This document shows positions 46,135-54,846 of a DNA stretch of 64,000 nt, piece after piece; positions within the stretch are counted from its first letter, which is position 1, and each line of letters opens with the position of its first letter. Position numbers and translations under genes: made by a program. The DNA comes from Antrihabitans stalactiti (GTDB taxonomy: Bacteria; Actinomycetota; Actinomycetes; Mycobacteriales; Mycobacteriaceae). The notes under the pieces were generated by a model, which was not told where the DNA came from, ran no database searches, and worked only from the letters and a program-made list of their open reading frames with translations. The DNA is taken from contig NZ_VCQU01000002.1 of assembly GCF_012932915.1 (NCBI RefSeq), positions 124,001 to 188,000 of the forward strand, read 5' to 3'.

Positions 46135-46777
46135 GGATACCCCTAGATGTTGTGAAGCGGCCGACGAGGACATAGAGCCCGTCGAGAATCAGCGCGAGAA
46201 TGACGATGAGAACGGTGCCGACCAGTGCTTGCGGAACTGCGTTGGGACTGCCGACGCGAGAGAGCCCGGAGAAAATCAGATTCCCGAGACCAGGACCTTT
46301 GGCGTATGCGGCGATCGCGAGGATGCCCATGATCATCTGGGTGCTGACGCGCATACCCGTCAGGATCGATGGCCACGCCATCGGCAATTCGATACGAGTC
46401 AGCACACCGACTCGATTCATTCCGACGCCACGGGCCGCATCGGTGACCGCTGGGTTCACGGACGCAAGGCCGATGATGGTGTTTCTGATGATCGGCAGCA
46501 ATGCATACAAAACGAGCGCGGTGATGGTTGGGGCTACCCCCAAGCCGAGCAGTGGAATGAGCAGTCCGAGCAGTGCGAACGACGGAATGGTGAGAATCGT
46601 GCTGGCAGCCGCGGTGGCGACCGCCGAGCCGATCGGGCTGCGATATACGAGGATTCCGATCGCGACGGCAATGATTGTCGCAATGACGACCGATTGGACG
46701 ACCGCCGAAACATGCAGATAGGAATCGGTAAGCAATTGCTGCCGCCGATTCACGACAAAATTCCAGAGGGCGTCCAT
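46127..46777 (-). CDS. OpuC-type ABC permease (first gene), system 1
   Basis: 216 residues from ATG 46777 (MDALWNFVVNRRQQLL). Five or six spans with LTIPSFALLGLLIPLLGLG and the EAA loop VTDAARGVGMNRVGVLTRIELPMAWP. The frame is open to 47065 but that part is antisense to the NUDIX gene. First gene of the operon, divergent from NUDIX with 69 bp between. Confidence 0.88.
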   Translation of the reverse strand: MDALWNFVVNRRQQLLTDSYLHVSAVVQSVVIATIIAVAIGILVYRSPIGSAVATAAASTILTIPSFALLGLLIPLLGLGVAPTITALVLYALLPIIRNTIIGLASVNPAVTDAARGVGMNRVGVLTRIELPMAWPSILTGMRVSTQMIMGILAIAAYAKGPGLGNLIFSGLSRVGSPNAVPQALVGTVLIVILALILDGLYVLVGRFTTSRGIRD

Positions 46778-46846
46778 TGGAGCGAGTGGTACCCCTTTAA
46801 CCTGGGGTTCAAACCATTTTCTCGAGCCTTTACGCTCGACGGCGAA

Positions 46847-47416
46847 ATGGGAAACGATGCGGTCGACCTCGATGCGGTACTGAGCCGCGTTGCCGAACAC
46901 CGGCCGCGGATCGAACCCCCGGCTACATGGCATGCCGCCACAGCGCTGGTCTTCACCGCCAAGCCCGAACCGCAGTTCATCGTGATCCGTCGGAGCGTTC
47001 GGCAGGGTGACATGTGGTCCGGACATGCGGCGTTGCCCGGCGGTAGAGCGGACCCATCGGATCAAGACGTCGTGGCGACCGCACGCCGTGAGACGTTCGA
47101 AGAGGTCGGCGTCACGCTGGGCGACGCGGTCGGCAGGCTCGACGATATCGCTGGTCGAATGATGAAAGGCGTCGTCTCGACGGCCGTCTTCGTCCTCGAC
47201 GAGGCAGTTCCGTTTACTCCCGATCCCGCCGAAGTTGCTGCAGCGTATTGGGTTCCGCTGTCGCTGCTATCGAACCGCGCGGCGCGAGTCCGGCATCCAC
47301 ATCGATTGTTCGGTCCCTGGCCGGCGTGGGAGTTCCGGACCGGCGAAGAACCTCCGCACGACAAGTTGATCATCTGGGGCCTGACGCACCGCATCCTGTC
47401 GTCGTTGCCCAGCTGA
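46847..47416 (+). CDS. NUDIX hydrolase (CoA-pyrophosphatase-like)
   Basis: 189 residues. The NUDIX box reads PGGRADPSDQDVVATARRET then FEEVGV; the REXXEE core is intact while the first Glu is replaced by Gln, as in several CoAse-type members with a DP.D motif. Substrate likely a nucleoside-diphosphate derivative. ATG 46847; the upstream open frame overlaps the permease. Divergent from transporter system 1. Confidence 0.88.
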   Translation: MGNDAVDLDAVLSRVAEHRPRIEPPATWHAATALVFTAKPEPQFIVIRRSVRQGDMWSGHAALPGGRADPSDQDVVATARRETFEEVGVTLGDAVGRLDDIAGRMMKGVVSTAVFVLDEAVPFTPDPAEVAAAYWVPLSLLSNRAARVRHPHRLFGPWPAWEFRTGEEPPHDKLIIWGLTHRILSSLPS

Positions 47417-47458
47417 ACGCGAATTGAGCTTTGCGGCTCCGTGCGGTAGTAAGGAGAA

Positions 47459-47533
47459 GTGTCCACGACCCTGCTAGTTCGACGTCGAACCGTCGATCTG
47501 TGTCGTGTGGGCTCGAGCTTCTGTTGTCGGTAG
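47459..47533 (+). CDS. Cysteine-rich leader peptide upstream of the TauD-like gene
   Basis: 24 codons from GTG 47459, with AAGGAG 3 bp before it. The product contains VRRRTVDLCRVG and ends CCR, matching the actinobacterial leader peptides (V-RRHVDLCR ... CCR type) found upstream of sulfur-assimilation genes. Ribosome progress through the Cys codons would report cysteine supply. The two UGU codons lie in the 5' arm of the following hairpin, and the peptide ends 49 bp before the dioxygenase start. Confidence 0.82.
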   Translation: MSTTLLVRRRTVDLCRVGSSFCCR

Positions 47534-47550
47534 GCGTCTGCCCCCGACAA
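47524..47550 (+). promoter_or_regulatory. Attenuator-like hairpin overlapping the leader's Cys codons
   Basis: TTGTCGG (47524-47530) pairs perfectly with CCGACAA (47544-47550), with an inner GGC/GCC. A ribosome stalled at the UGU-UGU codons would block this stem. No long U-run follows, so control is more likely translational or Rho-linked than intrinsic termination. Mechanism inferred. Confidence 0.65.
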
Positions 47551-47582
47551 CCCTGCTCGCATTCTCAGAAAGCCCAATACGC

Positions 47583-48452
47583 ATGTCTGTCTCTTTCGAC
47601 GTCGCACCTGTCCAATCACAGCTCGAACTGACTCCGCTCGGACCGCATTTCGGCGCAGAAGTAGCCGGGATCGATGTCGAGACGGCCTCGCAGGAGCAGC
47701 TAGCTGCGCTGCGGTCGGCGCTCGTGCAGCACAAGGTGTTGTTCCTGCGCGACCAGTTCATCGACGACGCTGCCCACATCGAGCTCGGCCGTCGGTTAGG
47801 CGAGCTCACCGCCGGACATCCAGTGCACGACAGCGGGGACGTTCCGGCCGAGGTGTATGCGCTCGATAGTCAGGACAATGGATTTGCCGACGTCTGGCAC
47901 ACCGACGTGACGTTCATGCCGCGTCCACCGCTCGGGTCGATCCTGCGACCGCTGGTGCTTCCGCCCAACGGCGGCGACACCAACTGGGCCGATTCGCAGC
48001 TCGCGTACGAATCGCTGTCGACGCCGATGCAGCGGTTGGTGGATCAGCTGACGGCGGTGCACGACGGCAATCGCGAGTTCGGCTACTACCTGAAGCAACG
48101 CCGCCAGGGGCAGGGGAACCTCTGGGACGGCGAACGGGTGACCGCGCTGGTGCCGGTCGAACATCCGGTCGTGCGAGTGCATCCCGAGACGGGACGCAAA
48201 GGGCTGTTCGTCAATCCCGGCTTCACGTCACACATCGTCGGCGTCTCGGAGGCGGAGAGCCGGGGCATTCTCGACGCCCTCTACGCGCACCTGACGAAGC
48301 CGGAACATGTGGTGCGGCACCGCTGGCGTCTCGGCGATCTTGTGTTGTGGGACAACAGAAGTACCGCGCACTATGCCAACCGGGATTACGGCTCGCAGCG
48401 TCGGATCATGCACCGCATCACCTTGCGCGGTGACATCCCGGTCGGGCCCTAG
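47583..48452 (+). CDS. TauD-family Fe(II)/2-oxoglutarate dioxygenase
   Basis: 289 residues from ATG 47583. The iron triad is H106-T-D108 and H263 (STAHYANRDY), with the 2-oxoglutarate-binding Arg near RRIMHRITLRGD. The family releases sulfite from taurine, other sulfonates or alkyl sulfates. The cysteine-rich leader supports a sulfur-scavenging role under sulfur limitation. It lies between two OpuC-type transporters; whether either imports its substrate is unknown. Convergent with the second transporter operon, 2 bp between stops. Confidence 0.9.
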   Translation: MSVSFDVAPVQSQLELTPLGPHFGAEVAGIDVETASQEQLAALRSALVQHKVLFLRDQFIDDAAHIELGRRLGELTAGHPVHDSGDVPAEVYALDSQDNGFADVWHTDVTFMPRPPLGSILRPLVLPPNGGDTNWADSQLAYESLSTPMQRLVDQLTAVHDGNREFGYYLKQRRQGQGNLWDGERVTALVPVEHPVVRVHPETGRKGLFVNPGFTSHIVGVSEAESRGILDALYAHLTKPEHVVRHRWRLGDLVLWDNRSTAHYANRDYGSQRRIMHRITLRGDIPVGP

Positions 48453-48454
48453 CC

Positions 48455-49423
48455 TCAGTCGATCAGCCCCTCGCTCTTCAGCCAGTCGTAGGCGACGTCT
48501 GCCGGATCCTCGCCTTTGATGTCGACCCGGCCGTTCAACTCCTGCATGACGTCGTCGGTGAGTCGCTCGGAGATCTTGGCCATCAGGTCGGCTATCACCG
48601 GGTTGTCTTCGAGTACCTGGGCTCGAATCACAGCGGAACCGCTGTAGGGCAGGAAGAACTTTCGGTCGTCCTCGAGGACAGTGAGGTTCAGGTTCTTGAT
48701 GCGACCGTCGGTGGTGTAGACCATGCCGAAATTGCACGGTGCGCTGCGCGCAGTCGATGTGTATACAACGCCGGCGTCCATTCGAGTGACTTTGTCCTGC
48801 GGAACGCCGTTGGGTGCGTTGAGCTCGATGCCGTAGGTCTTCAGCATCGGAACGAATCCGTCTGCACGACTGAAGAACTCGTCGTCGACGCAGAAGGACC
48901 GGTCCGCTGGCGGCAACTTGGCGACATCGGAGAGCGTCTTGACGCCGAGTCGTTCTGCTGTCGCCGCCGACGCTGCGAAGGCGTAGGTGTCGTTGAAGTT
49001 GGCCGGGGGCAACCACTCCAAGTCGTGATCGCGCTTTTCGACGTCGTGGACGCGCTGCCACAGCTGCCCTGGATCGGAGATCGTCTCGGTCTCGCCGTGG
49101 TAGTTCACCCACCCCGTGCCCGTGTACTCCCACAGAATGTCGGCATCACCGTTCAATTGCGCCTGCCGTGACGACGCCGATCCGGGTGCGCCCGTGAGGT
49201 CGGTGACCTTGGCGCCGGCCGCCGCGAGATAGGTCGCGGTGATCTTTCCGAGGATTACGCCCTCGGTGAAGCTCTTGGACGTCACCACGATCGACGCACC
49301 CGCCAACGGACGCTCGCCACCGGGCAGTGACGCGTCATGGAAGGTGCCCGACGAACTGACCAACCCACAGCCGGCTGCAGCCGTGACGGCGAGTACTCCT
49401 GCGGCGAGCCGAAGCCGGGTCAT
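48455..49423 (-). CDS. Glycine-betaine/choline-type substrate-binding lipoprotein, system 2
   Basis: 322 residues. Lipobox VTAAAGC, then ASIVVTSKSFTEGVILGKI, DILWEYTGTGWVNYHG and FGMVYTTDGRIKNLNLTVLEDDRKF. Clearly paralogous to the system 1 binder but diverged in the ligand region, so the substrate may differ. ATG 49423 overlaps the permease stop by 4 bp. Last gene of the operon. Confidence 0.9.
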   Translation of the reverse strand: MTRLRLAAGVLAVTAAAGCGLVSSSGTFHDASLPGGERPLAGASIVVTSKSFTEGVILGKITATYLAAAGAKVTDLTGAPGSASSRQAQLNGDADILWEYTGTGWVNYHGETETISDPGQLWQRVHDVEKRDHDLEWLPPANFNDTYAFAASAATAERLGVKTLSDVAKLPPADRSFCVDDEFFSRADGFVPMLKTYGIELNAPNGVPQDKVTRMDAGVVYTSTARSAPCNFGMVYTTDGRIKNLNLTVLEDDRKFFLPYSGSAVIRAQVLEDNPVIADLMAKISERLTDDVMQELNGRVDIKGEDPADVAYDWLKSEGLID

Positions 49424-50157
49424 GCCACTCCTCGAGGGGTTGCGACCAGCTCGACCAACCGTCCGAGCCAATCGATCGTCAATGCAAGCAGCCCGACCAG
49501 AATGGCGCCCGAGATGAGCAGTTTCGGCAAGAACAGGGTCACTCCGGTCGTGATGAGCGTGCCCAAGCTGGTGGCGCCGATGAAGGTGCTGAGCGTTGCT
49601 GTGCCGACCAAGATGACGAGTGCGGTCCGTACGCCGTTGAGAATGACCGGAACTGCGAGTGGCAATTCCACCTGCAACAGCGTGCGCGTGCCTGAGTAGC
49701 CGATTCCGCGCGATGCCTCGATGGTTCGTTTGTCGACCTGGTCTATGCCGGTGATGGTGTTCTGCAGGATCGGCAGGATTGCATAGACCACGAGACCGAC
49801 TACAGCAGTGCGGAATCCGGTGCCGAGCCACATCGTGAGCAGCACGATCAAACCGACTGCGGGCGCTGCCTGGCCTACGTTGGCGATGTTCACGACGATC
49901 GCCTTGAAGGGCTTTGCCTTCTCCCGAGTGAGGAGAATGCCCAGTGGGATCGCGATCGCCACGACGATCGCCGTCGCAGTCAAGGTCAGGGTGATGTGGT
50001 CGAGAATCGTGGTGCGGAGGTTGTCCCAACCCAGCGATGCTGCCTCGGTCGACGTGAATGTCGCCGATCGGTACCACAGGATGTAGCCGACGCCGAGAAT
50101 CAGGATGATGAGCGGCTCGAACCACACATCGATCGGGGTGCGCCGAAGTGTTTTCAT
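49420..50157 (-). CDS. OpuC-type ABC permease, system 2
   Basis: 245 residues, about six spans. Contains ANVGQAAPAVGLIVLLTMWLG and the EAA-loop VDKRTIEASRGIGYSGTRTLL. Counterpart of the 44123-44929 permease. Overlaps both neighbours by 4 bp. Confidence 0.9.
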   Translation of the reverse strand: MKTLRRTPIDVWFEPLIILILGVGYILWYRSATFTSTEAASLGWDNLRTTILDHITLTLTATAIVVAIAIPLGILLTREKAKPFKAIVVNIANVGQAAPAVGLIVLLTMWLGTGFRTAVVGLVVYAILPILQNTITGIDQVDKRTIEASRGIGYSGTRTLLQVELPLAVPVILNGVRTALVILVGTATLSTFIGATSLGTLITTGVTLFLPKLLISGAILVGLLALTIDWLGRLVELVATPRGVA

Positions 50158-51338
50158 GCCGTGCCCTCGGTGTGGTCGCTGTAGGTGACTTGCTCCTCGT
50201 CAGCCCGTGCGTCGGAGAGTTGCCCGCGGATGACCGCCATCACGGTCGCGATGGTGAGCGCGCCGGTGACGGCACCTCTGCCGTCGGTGACCAGCACGCC
50301 ACCCTGGCTCGCTGCCAGCATCGAGTCGAGAGCGTCGTTGAGCGTCGACGACGGCGCCACGGTGGGGAGTCGCGGATCGACGTAGTCGGAGATGCGTTCT
50401 TTGGTCGCCACCTCGTCGAGCGACGGCCATGCCCGACCCCGGCCTTGGTCGTCGACGACGACGATCCACGTCGCGCCTGCCGCCTTCGCCCGATTGATGA
50501 CCTCTCGCGACGAATCGCCGACGCGCGCCGTCACGACCGGGTTGTGGTCGACGTCCTTGACTCGCGTGAGCGTCAGGTGAGCGAGCGTGGCGCCCGATCC
50601 GATGAACTCCTCGACGAACGCGTTGGCGGGTTTCGCGAGGATCTCCTCAGGTGTCCCGTACTGCTCGATCTTCCCGCCCTCGGACAGGATGAGGACTTTG
50701 TCGCCGAGCTTCGTCGCCTCTTCGAAATCGTGCGTTACGATCACGATCGTTTTCGCCAGCTCGTGCTGAATGGCGATCAAACTGTCCTGCAACCGAACTC
50801 GGGTGATCGGATCGACCGCTCCGAATGGCTCGTCCATCAGGAGTACCGGCGGATCCGCGGCGAGGGCGCGTGCGACACCGACGCGCTGCTGCTGTCCGCC
50901 GGACATGTCCTTCGGTAACCGATCGCGGAAGGTGTCGGCATCGAGGCCGACGAGATCGAGGAGGTACTCGGTGCGTTCGGCGATGCGGGCTTTGTCCCAG
51001 CCGAGCACGCGCGGGATTGCGCCGATGTTCTTGCTCACCGACCAGTGGGGGAACAATCCGCCCGACTGGATGACGTAGCCGATCGACTGGCGCAGCTTGT
51101 CCGGGTCCTCGCCGGTGACGTCGCGGTCGCCGATGAAAATGCGACCCTCGGTCGGCTCGATCAGGCGGTTGATCATCTTCAAGGTCGTCGTCTTGCCGCA
51201 ACCGGACGGACCGACGAACGCCACGATGTGGCCGGCTTCGATATCGAGATCGATCTTCTGCACAGCGGGCTTCGCAGTGCCTTTGTACTGCTTGACGACG
51301 CCGTCGAGCCGAATGGAGGCACCGGTGATGTCTGTCAT
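50154..51338 (-). CDS. OpuC-type ABC ATPase with CBS domains, system 2
   Basis: 394 residues. Walker A GPSGCGKTT, signature MSGGQQQR, Walker B LLMDEPFGAVDP, H-loop VTHDF. A CBS pair occupies about 260-375. ATG 51338 (MTDITGASIRLDGV) overlaps the upstream permease stop by 4 bp; the longer frame is a shadow. Confidence 0.92.
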   Translation of the reverse strand: MTDITGASIRLDGVVKQYKGTAKPAVQKIDLDIEAGHIVAFVGPSGCGKTTTLKMINRLIEPTEGRIFIGDRDVTGEDPDKLRQSIGYVIQSGGLFPHWSVSKNIGAIPRVLGWDKARIAERTEYLLDLVGLDADTFRDRLPKDMSGGQQQRVGVARALAADPPVLLMDEPFGAVDPITRVRLQDSLIAIQHELAKTIVIVTHDFEEATKLGDKVLILSEGGKIEQYGTPEEILAKPANAFVEEFIGSGATLAHLTLTRVKDVDHNPVVTARVGDSSREVINRAKAAGATWIVVVDDQGRGRAWPSLDEVATKERISDYVDPRLPTVAPSSTLNDALDSMLAASQGGVLVTDGRGAVTGALTIATVMAVIRGQLSDARADEEQVTYSDHTEGTA

Positions 51339-51979
51339 GACAGTCCCTTCGCAATGGTGAGGCGCCCGAGTAGGACGAGCAGGGCGTCGAACACCAAGGC
51401 GATGACGACGATGAGCACGGTGCCGGTGATGGCCATTTCTACGGAGTTGGTGCCGCCCAACCGGGACAGACCGTTGAAGATCAGCGAACCGAGGCCCGGG
51501 CCGAGCACGTAGGCGACGATCGCGGCAACGCCGACGACCATCTGCGTCGAAACGCGAATTCCGGTGAGGATTACCGGCCACGCGATCGGCAGCTCGACCG
51601 AGAAGAGAATGCGTCTGCGGGATAGTCCGATCCCACGCGCGGACTCGATCACCGATTCGGGAACCGAACGCAGTCCGACGATCGCATTTCCGATTACCGG
51701 CATCGCGGCGAAAAAGGCCAGCATGATGAACGACGGAATTACTCCCAAGCCGAACGGGACGATCAGCAACGCGAGCAATGCGAGCGACGGGATGGTCAGC
51801 GCGACTCGGCTGGACGTAAGGGTCAGCGCGGCAATCAGGGGGAGTCGATACACCGCAATTGCAATGGCAATGGCGACGATGGTTCCGACCAGAACGGTTT
51901 GAAACGCAAGCGACGCATGCTGATACGTCAGGAACGTAAGGAACCCACCTCGTCCCTGCAGGTAATCCCAGATGTGCAT
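51335..51979 (-). CDS. OpuC-type ABC permease (first gene), system 2
   Basis: 214 residues, MHIWDYLQGRGGFLTFLTYQ followed by five or six spans and LTIPSLALLALLIVPFGLG, VIESARGIGLSRRRILFSVELP. Same size and order as the first gene of system 1. A 203-bp gap upstream holds the operon promoter, but no clear motif is seen. Confidence 0.9.
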   Translation of the reverse strand: MHIWDYLQGRGGFLTFLTYQHASLAFQTVLVGTIVAIAIAIAVYRLPLIAALTLTSSRVALTIPSLALLALLIVPFGLGVIPSFIMLAFFAAMPVIGNAIVGLRSVPESVIESARGIGLSRRRILFSVELPIAWPVILTGIRVSTQMVVGVAAIVAYVLGPGLGSLIFNGLSRLGGTNSVEMAITGTVLIVVIALVFDALLVLLGRLTIAKGLS

Positions 51980-52182
51980 GAAACCCCTCTCGCAGCCACA
52001 AAGCGCCGGACCGGCGACGATACCGTCCAGATATCGACCATGACGGTATTTCGGTCTCGATCGTCACGATGCCCGATCATTTGCGAGAGACTACCCAGAA
52101 CTGTTAACTGCGAAAACGCAGGTTTTCGGTCGGTGCCGAATTTCGCACTGCACTTTAATTCTGGGCGATTCTAAATATCGAC

Positions 52183-52647
52183 TCAGCGAAACGCGGGGCC
52201 CGGTTCCGGGGTCACCTTGTCTGCGCTGATCTCACCGCCACAGCTGCGGCAGGCCAGGTATGGATCGGCGATCTCTCCACACTCGTTGTGTCGCAGCAGG
52301 ATCGGCGGACCATCCGGACCGGCGAGGTAGCGGTCACCCCAGCGCATCAGAACCACGATCGCCGGAAACAGTTCTCGCCCAGCGTCGGTCAGCCGATACT
52401 CGTGCCGGTCCGGATCTGTCGCGTAGAGCACACGGTCCAGCAAACCGGCATCGACGAGCGTGGTGAGCCGTGCCGACAACGTGGGCCTCGGGATGGACAG
52501 ATTTCGCGCGAACTCGCTGTAACGCCGCACTCCGAAGAAGGTCTCACGCAGGATCAACAGGCTCCACCGCTCACCGACGAGTGCAAGGGCGCGGCCGACC
52601 GATTCGCCTTCGAAGCGATGGCTGAGGTCCATGTTCGGCGAGGTCAT
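52183..52647 (-). CDS. HxlR-family regulator
   Basis: 154 residues. Winged helix with ALALVGERWSLLILRETFFGVRRYSEF and IPRPTLSARLTTLVDAGLLDR. A C-terminal zinc-type pair (ECGEIADPYLACRSCGG) is common in this subgroup. ATGA overlap with the LLM gene: last cistron of a three-gene operon, so probably autoregulatory. Effector unknown. Confidence 0.9.
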   Translation of the reverse strand: MTSPNMDLSHRFEGESVGRALALVGERWSLLILRETFFGVRRYSEFARNLSIPRPTLSARLTTLVDAGLLDRVLYATDPDRHEYRLTDAGRELFPAIVVLMRWGDRYLAGPDGPPILLRHNECGEIADPYLACRSCGGEISADKVTPEPGPAFR

Positions 52648-53615
52648 GCCGTGGCCTCCCGGAGTGCGCGCAGGACGGCGCGGCCGCCGGGATCCTCGGC
52701 GGTGCTGGGTACGACGCCGACGTGATCGGCGCCGGCAGCGTGGTATTTCGCGATCTGGTCGGCGATCTCGCGTGCGGACCCGACCGCGCAGACCTGCGTA
52801 AGCAACTGGGCGGGAATGTCGGTCGCGAGCTGCGAAGGGGGAGTACCTGCCCTCGCCTTGGCGACCAGGCCGCCGTAGCCGAGCGCAGCAAACATCTCGC
52901 CGTAACCGGGCGGCCTGAAATAGACAGCGATCTGGTTCAGCATCTGCCGAATGCTCGCCACGCCCGGATCGAGCGCGACCGTTACCCAGACCGCAATCCG
53001 TGGCGGCGCGACTCCGGCGTTGCGCGCGTGTTTGTCGACAGTCTCGCGAACGCTGGCCACGTGCGCCGGGGTGACCAGGTTGAGCACGACCTCGTCGGCC
53101 ACCTCCGCGGCAACCTTCGTCATCGCCGGGCCGAAGGCGGCGACCGAAATCGCCGGCGAGGGTAACGGGTTACGGAGGCGAAATCCGCGCGTGCGAATGT
53201 ATTGCCCCTCGAAGGAGCCGCGCTCGCCACCGAGGATCGGCCGCAATGCGCCCACGGTCTCCCGCATCCGCGGTGCGGCATGGCCCCACGGACGGTCGTG
53301 CCAGCCGCTGACGATCGCCGGGCTGGACGCACCCAATGCGATATCCACCCGGCGGTCGCTCAGGCGTGCCACAGACGAGAGGCCGAGGGCCATCGCGACC
53401 GGGCTGCGCACACCGATCGCCAACGGACCGACTCGCAAGCCGATCTGCTTGGTACGCAAAGCGATTGCCGTTGCCGCCACGAAGGCGTCGAAGGTGACCA
53501 TCTCGCCGACCCACAGCGTCTCGAAGCCCGACTGGTCGGCTTGGGTGGCGATGTCGAGGGCTTCGGTGTCCGGGCGGTCCAGCCAGAATGGCGTGACAAC
53601 GCCGATCTCGCTCAC
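52644..53615 (-). CDS. LLM-class (probably F420-dependent) oxidoreductase
   Basis: 323 residues. Luciferase-like TIM barrel: GFETLWVGEMVTFDAFVAATAIAL, KQIGLRVGPLAIGVRSPVAMAL, RVDIALGASSPAIVSGW and a C-terminal AGADHVGVVPSTAEDP. Members use F420 or FMN to oxidise or reduce small molecules. GTG 53615 overlaps the upstream stop by 4 bp. Substrate unknown; pairing with an acyl-CoA-dehydrogenase-like protein suggests a degradation pathway. Confidence 0.88.
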   Translation of the reverse strand: MSEIGVVTPFWLDRPDTEALDIATQADQSGFETLWVGEMVTFDAFVAATAIALRTKQIGLRVGPLAIGVRSPVAMALGLSSVARLSDRRVDIALGASSPAIVSGWHDRPWGHAAPRMRETVGALRPILGGERGSFEGQYIRTRGFRLRNPLPSPAISVAAFGPAMTKVAAEVADEVVLNLVTPAHVASVRETVDKHARNAGVAPPRIAVWVTVALDPGVASIRQMLNQIAVYFRPPGYGEMFAALGYGGLVAKARAGTPPSQLATDIPAQLLTQVCAVGSAREIADQIAKYHAAGADHVGVVPSTAEDPGGRAVLRALREATA

Positions 53616-54769
53616 AGCTGCTCGGTCCTGGCCGGGAGTCCCAGCAAGAGTTTGCCCGGCAGCTCGAAGCTTGCCGGGTTCACCTGGAAATGCGCTGTGG
53701 CGGTGTGCGCGTCCCGGAACCGCCGCTGCAACGGCGACGACTCGTAGATCGCCGCGCCGCCGCCGAGTTCGTACATCGCTTCGGCAACCTTCGCGGACGT
53801 CCGCACGGTGTGCGTGGCCGCCAACCGAATGCCCATCCGCAACTTCTCCGGCACAGGCTCGAGGCCCTGCGCGGCTTGCCATGCATCGTCGATCGATTGA
53901 AACATCAGCACCCGAGCCGCCCGGAGCGCGGCCTCCGACTCTGCGACGACGGACTGAGTCTGCGATCGCTCGGCGAGCGTTCGGCTTGACCCGAGTGTCT
54001 TGCGTCCAGCGGCCAGTTCGACGAGGTCGTCGATCGCGCCTCTCGCGTTCCCGAGTGCAGCAGCTGCGATCGAGAGCGCGAAATAGCCGAAGATCGGAAA
54101 CCGATGCAACGCAGTGGCTCCCGGTGGGGGACCGCCGACAACAGCGAAGATCCGGTGCTCGGGAACGTAGACGTCCTTGGCGACGCAGTCATGGCTGCCG
54201 GTCCCGCGCAGTCCGCCCGTGTGCCAGGTGTCCAGCACCTCGAGGTCGGCCTTGGGAATTGCGGCAACCTTCAGTTCGTCATCCAACACGAACCCTGCGA
54301 AAAGCCAATCCGCATGCGGGATTCCGCTACAGAAACCCCATCGTCCAGTCAAGACGACTCCACCGCTTTCCCTGCGGCCTTTGCCTCGCGGCGCCCACAC
54401 TCCCGCGGCGACGGTCATCGGGTCGCCGAAGACCTCTTCGGCGCCCGCCTGCGAGATGTATCCAGACAGCAGGCTGCTCGTGATGGCGATGGACGTGCAC
54501 CAACCCGCCGAACCGTCTCCGCGCGCGATCATTTCGGCGGTCTCCAGGCCCACGGCGGGCGGCGCCTCGGGCCCACCCAACCGCGTCGGCACCCCAGACC
54601 GCAACAAACCCGGCTTCGCCAGCTTCTCCACCAATTCCGGTGGAAGGGCCCTGTTCTGCTCGGTGGTGTCGGCAAGACTGCGGGCAAGCTCGGCGCACTC
54701 CAGCGCGGCTCCTCGCAGTTCCGCGAACTCCTCAGTCGTTACGGCATCGCTAACGACAGAAGCGGGCAT
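53612..54769 (-). CDS. Acyl-CoA dehydrogenase-like flavoprotein
   Basis: 385 residues. LARSLADTTEQNRALPPELVEKLAKPGLLR, ETAEMIARGDGSAGWCTSI, LTGRWGFCSGIPHADWLFAGF and a C-terminal MYELGGGAAIYESSPLQRRFRD. This pattern belongs to the HsaA/DszC/IBAH-like branch (flavin-dependent hydroxylases with an ACAD fold) rather than to true beta-oxidation dehydrogenases. TTAGGAG precedes ATG 54769. First gene of the operon. Confidence 0.85.
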   Translation of the reverse strand: MPASVVSDAVTTEEFAELRGAALECAELARSLADTTEQNRALPPELVEKLAKPGLLRSGVPTRLGGPEAPPAVGLETAEMIARGDGSAGWCTSIAITSSLLSGYISQAGAEEVFGDPMTVAAGVWAPRGKGRRESGGVVLTGRWGFCSGIPHADWLFAGFVLDDELKVAAIPKADLEVLDTWHTGGLRGTGSHDCVAKDVYVPEHRIFAVVGGPPPGATALHRFPIFGYFALSIAAAALGNARGAIDDLVELAAGRKTLGSSRTLAERSQTQSVVAESEAALRAARVLMFQSIDDAWQAAQGLEPVPEKLRMGIRLAATHTVRTSAKVAEAMYELGGGAAIYESSPLQRRFRDAHTATAHFQVNPASFELPGKLLLGLPARTEQL

Positions 54770-54781
54770 AAGTGGCTCCTA

Positions 54782-54813
54782 ACTGCACGGTTCATTTTTC
54801 TTACCGGTGCAGT
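54782..54813. promoter_or_regulatory. Candidate HxlR operator
   Basis: Inverted repeat ACTGCAC-GGT (54782-54791) and ACC-GGTGCAGT (54803-54813) just upstream of the first gene's ribosome site. Placement suits repression of the operon by its own HxlR protein. Inferred. Confidence 0.4.
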
Positions 54814-54846
54814 CTTCCTACCACCCGCCCGTGGGTCGGGCAAGGC

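Noticed and set aside
47431-47631. A 66-codon frame upstream of the TauD-like gene
   Set aside because: It overlaps the leader peptide and the dioxygenase start in another frame and has no ribosome site; the 24-codon leader explains the region better.
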